43,014 nt of DNA from a virus, in IMG/VR virus record IMGVR_UViG_3300005663_000094, positions 1 to 43,014 of that record; one strand, written 5' to 3'. Below the pieces are notes generated by a model. That model did no database searches. It saw only the letters and a list, made by a program, of their open reading frames with translations, and was not told where the DNA came from. Each line of letters opens with the position of its first letter. The first letter of the stretch is position 1. Made by a program: the position numbers and the translations under genes. Positions 14,556 to 20,415 of this stretch are shown in pieces.

Positions 14556-14779
14556 TGTTTTGCCTTAGCCAGTGCTTCTTGAACTTGAACCTGTAGAGCC
14601 GCAGACATTTCAGGGTCACTATTATACAATGCCCTTAGAGCCTCATATAAATCTGGGGCTGCTTCTATGAGGTTGGCGTCAGCTTTACATATCTCTTGCT
14701 TTGGCATTATCACTTCAAAGGCTACCCCCTTACCAGTAAACTCAGCAGAGACTACCTTCCATTCCCCTTTAGTATACAT
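14552..14779 (-). CDS. Small phage protein of the ANLI-AAPDLYEAL type
   Basis: The 75-residue protein has the familiar layout of a widespread small phage family: N-terminal MYTKGEWKVV, then KADANLIEAAPDLYEALRAL at about 45-64. These are beta-strands followed by a helix. The start is chosen from the family N-terminus and the GGAGGG upstream; an earlier in-frame Met overlaps the previous gene. Its function is unknown. Confidence 0.85.
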   Translation of the reverse strand: MYTKGEWKVVSAEFTGKGVAFEVIMPKQEICKADANLIEAAPDLYEALRALYNSDPEMSAALQVQVQEALAKAKQ

Positions 14780-14780
14780 C

Positions 14781-14996
14781 CTATTTACCCTCCTCATACA
14801 GAGCTATTGCTTCTAAAACTATGCCAGCAGCTTTTTCTGAGTCACATTCATCTATTATCGCCTTCAAAGCCTCATACAGTTCTTTAGTTACTACTTCTCT
14901 ATCATCCCAGCCTTCTCGCCAAGCTCTATGTAGCGAGGTCTCAAAGACCTGACTGGTGCTTTCATCGGTTACAGTCTCTGGGTATGGGTTATTCAT
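14781..14996 (-). CDS. Hypothetical 71-residue protein
   Basis: A soluble acidic helical protein (RAWREGWDDREVVTKELYEA). It shares LYEALKAI with its downstream neighbour, hinting at distant relation. It overlaps the upstream gene by 8 nt. Confidence 0.78.
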   Translation of the reverse strand: MNNPYPETVTDESTSQVFETSLHRAWREGWDDREVVTKELYEALKAIIDECDSEKAAGIVLEAIALYEEGK

Positions 14997-15189
14997 TTTT
15001 AGACTCCTCCTTATCTCTTAGAGCTTCAACTTCGGTGGTGATGTCATCTATGAGTTCTCTCAGCCATTGCCTCATAGCAGACCAATTATCTGTCTCCTTT
15101 TGGCTATCTGAAAGTGCTTCATAGGCTAGGTAATGCCCATCTTCGTAGCGGTCTACCTCTAATTCCAACCAGTTCTCAGTTATTTTCAT
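14989..15189 (-). CDS. Hypothetical 66-residue protein
   Basis: An acidic protein with an EDGHYLAYEALSDSQKE segment and a charged C-terminal helix. GGAGGATAGAG precedes the ATG. No family recognised. Confidence 0.78.
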   Translation of the reverse strand: MKITENWLELEVDRYEDGHYLAYEALSDSQKETDNWSAMRQWLRELIDDITTEVEALRDKEESKNE

Positions 15190-15260
15190 CTCTATCCTCC
15201 TTAATAGGGGTTAATCACCATTTTTGCCATCTGTCTTTACCTCCTTATTTAATACCCTAA

Positions 15261-15425
15261 CTATATCCAGCATTGACACCTTATCTCTTCGCAGTAGTCC
15301 TGTTCAAACTTTTCTTTGTTCCCGCTGCATAGCCACCACTTACACTTAGGGCAAAGGCGGGCGACATAACCCCCGCTTTCAATGGCGGTTCTTTGTAGTC
15401 TTAATGTCTCTGTTTTTCTACTCAT
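15261..15425 (-). CDS. Small zinc-binding-like protein, 54 residues
   Basis: The start at 15425 is chosen for AGGAGGTGTAAAG just upstream. The C-terminal half has five Cys (LCPKCKWWLC, YCEEIRCQC), consistent with a zinc site. Function unknown. Confidence 0.75.
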   Translation of the reverse strand: MSRKTETLRLQRTAIESGGYVARLCPKCKWWLCSGNKEKFEQDYCEEIRCQCWI

Positions 15426-15438
15426 CTTTACACCTCCT

Positions 15439-15618
15439 TTAACATCGGACATTAGCGTTGTCTTCTAGGCGGAGCAGTAGCTCTTTGATTACCCATCCCT
15501 CAAGCTCACCGATTTCATTTTCTACGCCGTCTAGTTCTAACTTCCAGTAATCATCCCCGTGATGCACCAATTCTATTTTTGTGTTCCTTAAACCAAATCT
15601 GTTTGATACTCTAGTCAT
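15439..15618 (-). CDS. Hypothetical 59-residue protein
   Basis: Two adjacent ATGs lie behind AAAGGAGGTA; I took the second (15618), five bases from the site. The protein has an N-terminal beta meander (IELVHHGDDYWKLELDG) and a C-terminal helix. The tRNA-like element lies just upstream of its leader. Confidence 0.75.
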   Translation of the reverse strand: MTRVSNRFGLRNTKIELVHHGDDYWKLELDGVENEIGELEGWVIKELLLRLEDNANVRC

Positions 15619-15652
15619 CATTACCTCCTTTAACAATGTCCTCATAGCCGAG

Positions 15653-15735
15653 TTAGGGTGAGGGGATACGAACCCCCATCTCCATGCTACTGCGTTTTAC
15701 CGTTGGTGTTAGCTGCACCATTAAACTACACCCTA
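15653..15735 (-). tRNA. tRNA-like element, probably degenerate
   Basis: On the minus strand a 7-bp acceptor-like stem TAGGGTG/CACCCTA closes an 83-nt element with discriminator A. A T-arm GGGGG-TTCGTAT-CCCCT sits in the right place, and a D-arm AGTT/AGCT carries the GG in its loop. The segment between D- and T-arms is 32 nt and I cannot form a canonical 5-bp anticodon stem, so the decoding identity is unclear. It may be a decayed type II tRNA or a tRNA mimic. Confidence 0.45.
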
Positions 15736-15814
15736 GCCCAGCTATCAAGACACTATTTAACTGTTAAAGTCCTTAGAATAGAGGCTTACCTTCCCCGCCT
15801 TACCAGCGCCGACT

Positions 15815-16051
15815 TTAGAACTTGCGTAGATTTCTAGCTTCCGCTTTAAGGTCTGACGATAGAGGGTGCCAATTCCACGCTGCCTTTTCGCAAGCCACAG
15901 TCATAACTGTCTTGGGTAGTGCGTAACCATTCTCATATTTTTGGTAGTCTATGGCTCCTGAGTTCAACAATCGCCAGCATTCGTCAATTATGTCCTTTTT
16001 TGTTTCCCTTGCTAATTCCCTAACCTTCTTCATAAATTGAGTCTTTGTCAT
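15815..16051 (-). CDS. Hypothetical 78-residue protein
   Basis: The start at 16051 follows GAAGGGAAG; a Met five codons earlier is possible. The product begins MTKTQFMKKVRELARETKK and has a helical N-terminus, with the middle resembling small phage proteins that pair a helix with an aromatic turn. It is preceded by a structured leader and a promoter at 16234-16262. Confidence 0.75.
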   Translation of the reverse strand: MTKTQFMKKVRELARETKKDIIDECWRLLNSGAIDYQKYENGYALPKTVMTVACEKAAWNWHPLSSDLKAEARNLRKF

Positions 16052-16066
16052 CTTCCCTTCTTCCAT

Positions 16067-16227
16067 TGCCTGCCTGCCAATCTGGTCAGGCCTTATGGCG
16101 TGTTATTTAGCAAGGCGGGGCGGGTAAGCTCCTATTCTATTATTAAGGTGCGGGCTGGGGGCTACTTAACTTTATTTCACTATCGCTAGTATTAGCCAGT
16201 AGTCTTTTCACCCCCAGTTGCTAATGT
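16067..16227 (-). promoter_or_regulatory. Structured leader RNA region
   Basis: Non-coding, between the predicted transcript start near 16227 and the 15815-16051 gene. CTGGGGG (16155-16161) pairs with CCCCCAG (16211-16217). Nearer the gene, minus-strand GCCTGACC-N5-GGCAGGC (16072-16091) forms a small hairpin ending about 20 nt before the start. The same hairpin recurs at 17787-17806. No known riboswitch recognised. Confidence 0.45.
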
Positions 16228-16233
16228 GTTATT

Positions 16234-16262
16234 ATCATATCATACTTTGGTAGCTGTGTCAA
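16234..16262 (-). promoter_or_regulatory. Strong predicted sigma-70 promoter
   Basis: Minus-strand TTGACA (complement of 16257-16262), 17 bp, TATGAT (complement of 16234-16239). It drives the structured leader and gene(s) from 16051 leftward. Confidence 0.7.
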
Positions 16263-16308
16263 TACCTCTATTCAACAACCTACAATTAACATACTTAATA
16301 ATTTACTG

Positions 16309-16629
16309 TTAAGTTATCTGCTTGTAACTATCCCAGTTGTGCTGGTTTAATCCCAGCCGCTTATCCCTTAATTCTATAGGCACTAAGCCGATATTAAGCA
16401 TAGTCTTTGGTGAGCCGAAGAGCCAGCCAGGCCTAGCATCCATTTCGGTGTCGTTCCACAGTTTCTCTTGCATAAACATACTATAGGTTCTCTTGCCAGC
16501 TTCTCCTTCGGCTTCCGATAGTGTCAGCTTGCGTTCTGTGCATCCAGCAATGCAGTTAATCTTAGTGTGGTCGTAGCCGTCTCTAATGGCTTGTTTCAGA
16601 TGCTTCTTAAAGAGTTTGGTTATTGTCAT
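16309..16629 (-). CDS. Hypothetical 106-residue protein
   Basis: A basic soluble protein (MTITKLFKKHLKQAIRDGYD). GGAGTAAATA precedes the ATG. A C-terminal RPGWLFGSPKTMLNIGL stretch is the only notable feature. It is the first gene after the 10-bp stem at 16649-16702. Function unknown. Confidence 0.75.
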   Translation of the reverse strand: MTITKLFKKHLKQAIRDGYDHTKINCIAGCTERKLTLSEAEGEAGKRTYSMFMQEKLWNDTEMDARPGWLFGSPKTMLNIGLVPIELRDKRLGLNQHNWDSYKQIT

Positions 16630-16648
16630 TATTTACTCCTTAACCTCT

Positions 16649-16702
16649 AGGCTTGGGGACTCGCCGATAAGATAGAGCTTTTAACTCCAAACCCCCAAGC
16701 CT
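16649..16702 (-). repeat. Perfect 10-bp inverted repeat in a leader
   Basis: AGGCTTGGGG (16649-16658) pairs perfectly with CCCCAAGCCT (16693-16702) around a 34-nt loop with an internal GAG/CTC hairpin. On the minus strand it lies 20 nt upstream of the start of the 16309-16629 gene. No T-tract follows, so a leader structure is more likely than a terminator. Confidence 0.6.
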
Positions 16703-16722
16703 CATCAGTGCCTTCTCGGCAG

Positions 16723-16740
16723 ACCGCCCTTTCAGGCGGT
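16723..16740 (-). repeat. Hairpin overlapping a stop codon
   Basis: ACCGCC (16723-16728) pairs with GGCGGT (16735-16740) around a 6-nt loop that contains the TGA stop (complement of 16732-16734) of the upstream gene. No T-run follows on the minus strand; it may be an attenuator or RNA-stability element. Confidence 0.5.
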
Positions 16741-17007
16741 TTCGGCTTGTAGTTTAAGCCACTTCTCCCGTGCTGGCTTGTCGCCATAATGTATAGTGCC
16801 GAATGCGTCCCTTACGTGCATATTGGCTCTATATTCAAGGTAAGACCATTTATCCTTTGCTAAATCTTCAACACTGCGTTGGCTATCCCTCACTGCACAA
16901 TCCTTAAAATAATCGGCTGCGTTTGCCATCCACTTCTCGTCATTTACATAGCTGGTACAATCGGTTTTATGTTGCGTAGCTTCGTCAATGATTTGTTGCG
17001 GTATCAC
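16732..17007 (-). CDS. Hypothetical 91-residue protein
   Basis: The start is GTG at 17007 with AGGAGGTGCAAG just upstream. The protein is soluble and helical (SVEDLAKDKWSYLEYRANMH). Its stop lies in the loop of a GC-rich hairpin. Function unknown. Confidence 0.75.
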   Translation of the reverse strand: MIPQQIIDEATQHKTDCTSYVNDEKWMANAADYFKDCAVRDSQRSVEDLAKDKWSYLEYRANMHVRDAFGTIHYGDKPAREKWLKLQAETA

Positions 17008-17029
17008 CTTGCACCTCCTATTTGCCTAA

Positions 17030-17059
17030 ACTATACCACAGCTAGATTATCAATAACAA
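17030..17059 (-). promoter_or_regulatory. Weak predicted promoter
   Basis: Minus-strand TTGTTA (complement of 17054-17059), 18 bp, TATAGT (complement of 17030-17035), just upstream of the 17007 start. Confidence 0.4.
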
Positions 17060-17201
17060 TAGCCACCGACTTTACTGGTAATCATTGGTAGCTTAACACA
17101 GCAATTCCTCAATAATAATATCTTACTCATAATGTATACAGCTATTAAATACTCACAAATGCTCTTGGACGCTAACTAATTGAAAACGGCTGGTAAATGA
17201 C

Positions 17202-17229
17202 TTGACAGATGTGGTAACCTTAATATAGG
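17202..17229 (+). promoter_or_regulatory. Predicted rightward promoter without a gene behind it
   Basis: TTGACA (17202-17207), 16 bp, TATAGG (17224-17229). No rightward gene follows for 770 nt. The 17236-17430 stretch instead has a nested CTGG/CCAG hairpin inside GCTCC/GGAGC (about 17251-17292) and ends in a strong hairpin at 17402-17430. It could make a small RNA. The rest of 17008-17448 shows nothing coding. Confidence 0.4.
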
Positions 17230-17390
17230 GAGAGTGTATACATTACTAAACGCTCCTGTGCTGGATTACCCTACCAGATAAAAGCGGGAGCAGTATATTA
17301 TGAGGTCAATATCTAGCCCTTTAGAGGTGGTGAGGTATTACTCTTTCATTTAATAGCCCTAGATTTTGATTTGAGGGCGGCTCAGTTTCA

Positions 17391-17430
17391 GGCAATAAGA
17401 AAGAGCTGAGGTTGTTAGTCTCAGCCCTTC
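17391..17430 (-). terminator. Intrinsic terminator of the 17449-17766 gene
   Basis: AAGAGCTGAG (17402-17411) pairs with CTCAGCCCTT (17421-17430), ten pairs with one G-T. On the minus strand the stem is followed by a T-rich run (TTTCTTATT, complement of 17394-17402). It lies 19 bases after the stop at 17449. Confidence 0.75.
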
Positions 17431-17448
17431 CTATAGGAGATTAGACGG

Positions 17449-17766
17449 CTAGTGTGGGCAGATTGCCAAGCCCTTGTCGTATTCGCTGTTAACGTTAAGT
17501 TGAGGGGCAACAAGGTATAAGCTCCAGCCTCTTGGGTCGCTTTGGTGGTATGCAACCTTATTATATTTGGTGGCGATGTCTTGGGCTTGTTGTTCTAGCC
17601 GTTCTGCTCTCTTCTCTTGCCTTGCGGTTAGTCCATAACCGCAAGCGTGCTCGTCAAGCTGGTGCAAGCGGTGGGAGATGCGTTGTAATAGCATAGCATC
17701 TTCGTCGCTGGTAGTCTTGGCGATGTTTAATAGGTTGCGTTCCCGTGCTTGTCTTAGGCTTTCCAT
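17449..17766 (-). CDS. Hypothetical 105-residue helical protein
   Basis: A helical charged protein (MESLRQARERNLLNIAKTTS; TARQEKRAERLEQQAQDIA) with a GLAICPH ending. It has its own promoter (17831-17859), hairpin leader and terminator, so it forms an independent leftward unit, probably the first early transcript in this direction. A regulatory role would fit the position but no DNA-binding motif is clear. Confidence 0.8.
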   Translation of the reverse strand: MESLRQARERNLLNIAKTTSDEDAMLLQRISHRLHQLDEHACGYGLTARQEKRAERLEQQAQDIATKYNKVAYHQSDPRGWSLYLVAPQLNVNSEYDKGLAICPH

Positions 17767-17786
17767 TTTGTTTAGCTCCTTTTGTT

Positions 17787-17806
17787 GCCTGCCTTGCGGT
17801 CAGGGC
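17787..17806 (-). promoter_or_regulatory. Leader hairpin with GNRA-like loop
   Basis: Minus-strand CCTGACC-GCAA-GGCAGG folds as CCTG/CAGG plus CC/GG with one bulged A and a GCAA tetraloop. It lies about 20 nt upstream of the 17766 start and resembles the hairpin at 16072-16091. Confidence 0.5.
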
Positions 17807-17830
17807 TTACACTAAGCTATTTATATAGAC

Positions 17831-17859
17831 ACAATACCATACTAAGTAGTCGGTGTCAA
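17831..17859 (-). promoter_or_regulatory. Strong leftward sigma-70 promoter
   Basis: Minus-strand TTGACA (complement of 17854-17859), exactly 17 bp, TATTGT (complement of 17831-17836). It fires into the 17449-17766 unit. Confidence 0.7.
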
Positions 17860-17989
17860 TAGGTTAGCTCAACAATATGCTATCAAGAAACTTAATAATC
17901 TGGTGTGAGATAACCAGTCATGGGGTAGCCACGATGTTGTATCTTAATCAAACTAACCCACGCTACAGTAGCTGTCCCTGATTAAATGG

Positions 17990-17995
17990 TATAAT
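17990..17995 (+). promoter_or_regulatory. Extended -10 promoter giving a leaderless transcript
   Basis: TGG-TATAAT, a perfect -10 with the extended TGn element, ends 6 bases before the ATG at 18002. The usual spacing puts +1 on the A of that ATG. No clear -35 is present. Confidence 0.5.
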
Positions 17996-18001
17996 AAGAC
18001 C

Positions 18002-18163
18002 ATGATAGATGTAAAAGCCCTAAAGTTTCGGATACCTAGATTACCAGCCATTGTCAAGAGTGATTACCAAACTTTGCGTAGAGTTAGTGGGAGACTGTCA
18101 TCCTTTAGTCTGTGGCTTGGCGTTGCAATTATCTTATGCTGTCTAAAGAAGGATAGATTCTAG
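18002..18163 (+). CDS. Small basic membrane-associated protein, leaderless
   Basis: The 53-residue product begins MIDVKALKFRIPRLPAIVKS and has a basic N-terminal half and one hydrophobic segment (SLWLGVAIILCCL, about 36-48) followed by KKDRF. There is no Shine-Dalgarno, but a TATAAT box lies 6 bases upstream of the ATG. It is the first rightward gene of the divergent control region. Not a recognisable repressor. Confidence 0.5.
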   Translation: MIDVKALKFRIPRLPAIVKSDYQTLRRVSGRLSSFSLWLGVAIILCCLKKDRF

Positions 18164-18374
18164 CCTTAAGGTTTACACGCCCCAAAGCAGCAAAGGCACA
18201 ATCTCCTTCGCACTATAAGCATTATGTAATCTATCCTAGCCTAGTTTACGAGTAAATCCAACCTAAATCCCCAGTTACGAAGGGTCGGATAGGAATCAAA
18301 GACCTGTTAATAGTATGTTTGACCACGCAACTAATAAATGAAAGCAAGGAAGTTCTGGTTGACATAAAGATAAC

Positions 18375-18403
18375 TTGACAAAGATTAGAGGGTGTGGTAT
18401 AGT
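18375..18403 (+). promoter_or_regulatory. Strong rightward sigma-70 promoter
   Basis: TTGACA (18375-18380), 17 bp, TATAGT (18398-18403), 18 bases before the ATG at 18421 with GGAGGTGAAGG between. This is the main promoter of the rightward early genes. Between 18164 and 18374 I see no gene; a second TTGACA occurs at 18359 without a matching -10. Confidence 0.75.
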
Positions 18404-18420
18404 AGGGGTGGAGGTGAAGG

Positions 18421-18972
18421 ATGAATTTAGATGATGTGACTACAGCGGTGGGGCGAACCAAGCAGGATATTATAAGGGAAGGGATGTGGCAATTTATCCT
18501 TGAGATTAGGCAGTATCTTTGTGATACTGAATTCGCACCAGAACCTTTTACAAAGCCTGTTGATTTAGATGTCCTACGTGGTATGGGTGAGGCTCAATTA
18601 GAGAAGATGGGTTCTAAAGTGATTAAAGCATTAAACAAAGGCGATATGAGACACACTAAGCAGGAAGAGATAAGGAGATTTTTAGAAAGTATTTTTGAGG
18701 AGGGATTAAAGAGGCATAATGAAGGTAAGTTATTTGCTCCACGCACAACTACAGAAGTTATCCTAACCTATCTCCGCTCTAAAGGGGTAGTGATTAAAGT
18801 AGATAGGGGGTTACCTAAGAATTGTCAAGATTGTGATGCACACCACTGTCATATGGGGAGTGATGGTCTTGACTGCTCTTGCTCATTTAGCGTCTTCGTT
18901 ACTACCCAAACACACGCTATACCAGACAGTTGTCCGCTTGTAAACGGCACAGCAACGGAGGATTTGATATGA
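18421..18972 (+). CDS. Hypothetical protein with C-terminal Cys/His cluster
   Basis: The 183-residue protein is the first gene behind the main rightward promoter. Residues 1-115 are helical and charged. Residues about 134-153 hold several Cys and His (NCQDCDAHHCHMGSDGLDCS), a probable zinc site. The C-terminus is polar. It may be an early regulator, but no DNA-binding fold is recognised. Confidence 0.8.
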   Translation: MNLDDVTTAVGRTKQDIIREGMWQFILEIRQYLCDTEFAPEPFTKPVDLDVLRGMGEAQLEKMGSKVIKALNKGDMRHTKQEEIRRFLESIFEEGLKRHNEGKLFAPRTTTEVILTYLRSKGVVIKVDRGLPKNCQDCDAHHCHMGSDGLDCSCSFSVFVTTQTHAIPDSCPLVNGTATEDLI

Positions 18973-19106
18973 AAAAGATAAAGTGTCGGGTGTTCGGGCA
19001 TAGTTTTCTTCCCGCAGTTGCCATATTCCATCCAATTCGTAATTACAATACGAAGTTACGTATATGCAAGCGGTGTAAGTTTGAAGAGGAATTACTATGC
19101 CACTAA
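18969..19106 (+). CDS. Small zinc-finger-like protein, 45 residues
   Basis: ATG overlaps the upstream stop (ATATGA, 18967-18972). The product starts MKKIKCRVFGHSFLP and has a CKRCK pair near residue 34. Short phage proteins with a Cys, a GH turn and a CxxC pair are common. Function unknown. Confidence 0.7.
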   Translation: MKKIKCRVFGHSFLPAVAIFHPIRNYNTKLRICKRCKFEEELLCH

Positions 19107-19327
19107 GTAAAAGGAAGAACAAAGAACGAACGCCCCGTGTGCAACCTAAATCGGGTAGAATTATCCAGTTTGATAACGGGTCTTACATCCATATAAATAA
19201 ATTAGTAGAATGGAGAAGCCTTTTAACTTATCTTACTGAAAACCTAAAATACCAAGATAATACAAGGGTGGGTTGGCGGGGGCCGACTGTTAAAGAATGT
19301 AAGAAGTTGTTAGAGGTGACAGCTTAA
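19097..19327 (+). CDS. Hypothetical basic protein, 76 residues
   Basis: Starts MPLSKRKNKERTPRVQPKSG, followed by a beta-like segment (RIIQFDNGSYIHINK) and a helical end. It overlaps both neighbours. GAAGAGGAA precedes the ATG. Function unknown. Confidence 0.78.
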   Translation: MPLSKRKNKERTPRVQPKSGRIIQFDNGSYIHINKLVEWRSLLTYLTENLKYQDNTRVGWRGPTVKECKKLLEVTA

Positions 19328-19554
19328 TGTGGGCAACTTGCTTTAGATGTGACTCGCAATTCCTTTACGAAGGTTCAACCGATACTGCTTCTTATCGCCT
19401 ACATAGGGGGAACTATCCCATAGCGTCACGTATAGGGGGGAAAATGGATAAACAAATTAAGACCGTTAAAACCGAAAAGAAAAACCCGCCCAGCATTATG
19501 GATGGTTATGAGTGCTTAGTGAAAAGAAAAGGAGTGAGGTCGCTCCAGGCGTAG
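19327..19554 (+). CDS. Hypothetical protein with N-terminal CxxC
   Basis: ATG overlaps the upstream TAA as TAATG. The 75-residue product starts MWATCFRCDSQFLYEG, with a CxxC pair at 5-8, then is basic. There is no strong ribosome binding site, so translation probably depends on coupling. Confidence 0.6.
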   Translation: MWATCFRCDSQFLYEGSTDTASYRLHRGNYPIASRIGGKMDKQIKTVKTEKKNPPSIMDGYECLVKRKGVRSLQA

Positions 19555-19594
19555 GGAAAGAAACCAAAGAAATTACTATTTAGGAGTGGTGCTT

Positions 19595-19759
19595 ATGTAT
19601 AATGGCTTAGATGATAAAGACTACGATACTATGGATTGGCTGTCTCCGTCAGAAGAAGTGGCAGAAAAGATGAGGGACATAACCAAAGAAGACTTATTGA
19701 GCTTAATGCCCGTGCGGAGGGGATGCCTGAGCCGAGGAGTGATTAGCCGTTATGGTTAA
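19595..19759 (+). CDS. Hypothetical 54-residue protein
   Basis: ATG preceded by TAGGAG at 19581-19586. The acidic N-terminal half (MYNGLDDKDYDTMDWLSPSE) is followed by a helix and a basic end. No family recognised. It is the last gene before the hairpin ending the early rightward unit. Confidence 0.6.
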   Translation: MYNGLDDKDYDTMDWLSPSEEVAEKMRDITKEDLLSLMPVRRGCLSRGVISRYG

Positions 19760-19806
19760 TATGGGCACTAATCGGAGGGTAATGTAGTAGGCTCAGGTAA
19801 TGGAGG

Positions 19807-19848
19807 CACGCTGTAAGGGTTAGTCCTTACGGGGTGTCTCTTTCTTTA
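19807..19848 (+). terminator. Candidate terminator before the packaging genes
   Basis: GTAAGG (19813-19818) pairs with CCTTAC (19825-19830) around GTTAGT, with a partial outer CAC/GTG, followed by TCTCTTTCTTT. It lies between the early rightward genes and terminase. Confidence 0.55.
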
Positions 19849-19956
19849 ACCACTTTAAGGGCTGTTTTTATATGTCAACTTAGCAGGTCGGTTATAGCTT
19901 TGGCAGTTGTGCTATATCAACTGCCTTTTTATACGGATAAATTATGTGGTGAGGAA

Positions 19957-20415
19957 TTGAGAGTTAAAAGGGATTTAACTTTACAGAAGAAGCAGTATTA
20001 TCGGTGGTTAGAGACGTCTGAGCCTATGCGTTCCCCCCCCACAAAGAAGGCATTAGCAGAGATATTAGATGTTACCGTAGATACATTAGTTGATTGGGAC
20101 AAGAAACTAGAAACCGCAAAGGCTCAATATAGTTCTAAGGAATACTTTATATCTCGGCAGGAAGAGATAGATAAAGCTGCTGCTGACGCCTTTGTCTTAC
20201 GCCCCAATTCCCAATTATTTTTGAGTATAAAACGAGTAGCGGGGGATATTGTAGAATCCCCTGTTAATGTGAATGTAGGAGTATTTACTGGAGATGACTA
20301 TAGAAGGCTTGACAGAGAAGCCGAAGAAGAACTCAGAAAGGAAGAGAAGCGACTTAGAGTGGGAATACAAGGAGTGGAAGAAGTGCCAAAAGAGTCCACT
20401 CTACTTTCTGACTAA
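19957..20415 (+). CDS. terS: Terminase small subunit
   Basis: The frame is open from within the terminator hairpin, so I place the start at TTG 19957 (GGTGAGG just upstream), giving 152 residues. An N-terminal helix-turn-helix is visible at about residues 6-50 (KKQYYRWLE, KKALAEILDVTVDTLVDWDK), typical of small terminase subunits that bind packaging sites. The C-terminus is acidic and charged. It overlaps the large subunit by 122 nt. The exact start is uncertain. Confidence 0.75.
   Translation: MRVKRDLTLQKKQYYRWLETSEPMRSPPTKKALAEILDVTVDTLVDWDKKLETAKAQYSSKEYFISRQEEIDKAAADAFVLRPNSQLFLSIKRVAGDIVESPVNVNVGVFTGDDYRRLDREAEEELRKEEKRLRVGIQGVEEVPKESTLLSD

Noticed and set aside
15189-15261. A 9-residue peptide with a good ribosome site in this gap
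   Set aside because: AGGAGG and ATG are correctly spaced but the product (MAKMVINPY) is too short to support on its own.
16649-16702. A lysine tRNA from the CTTTTAA loop inside the inverted repeat
   Set aside because: CTTTTAA is a perfect lysine anticodon loop and a D-like arm is present, but there is no T-arm and the element is only 54 nt.
18246-18461. Leftward 71-residue frame over the main rightward promoter
   Set aside because: It covers the promoter and start of a clear rightward gene and has no ribosome site.
19834-19956. Upstream extension of the terminase small subunit from GTG 19834
   Set aside because: The GTG lies in the right arm of a terminator-like hairpin and the extra 41 residues are hydrophobic and unlike the family; a start near 19957 is more likely.
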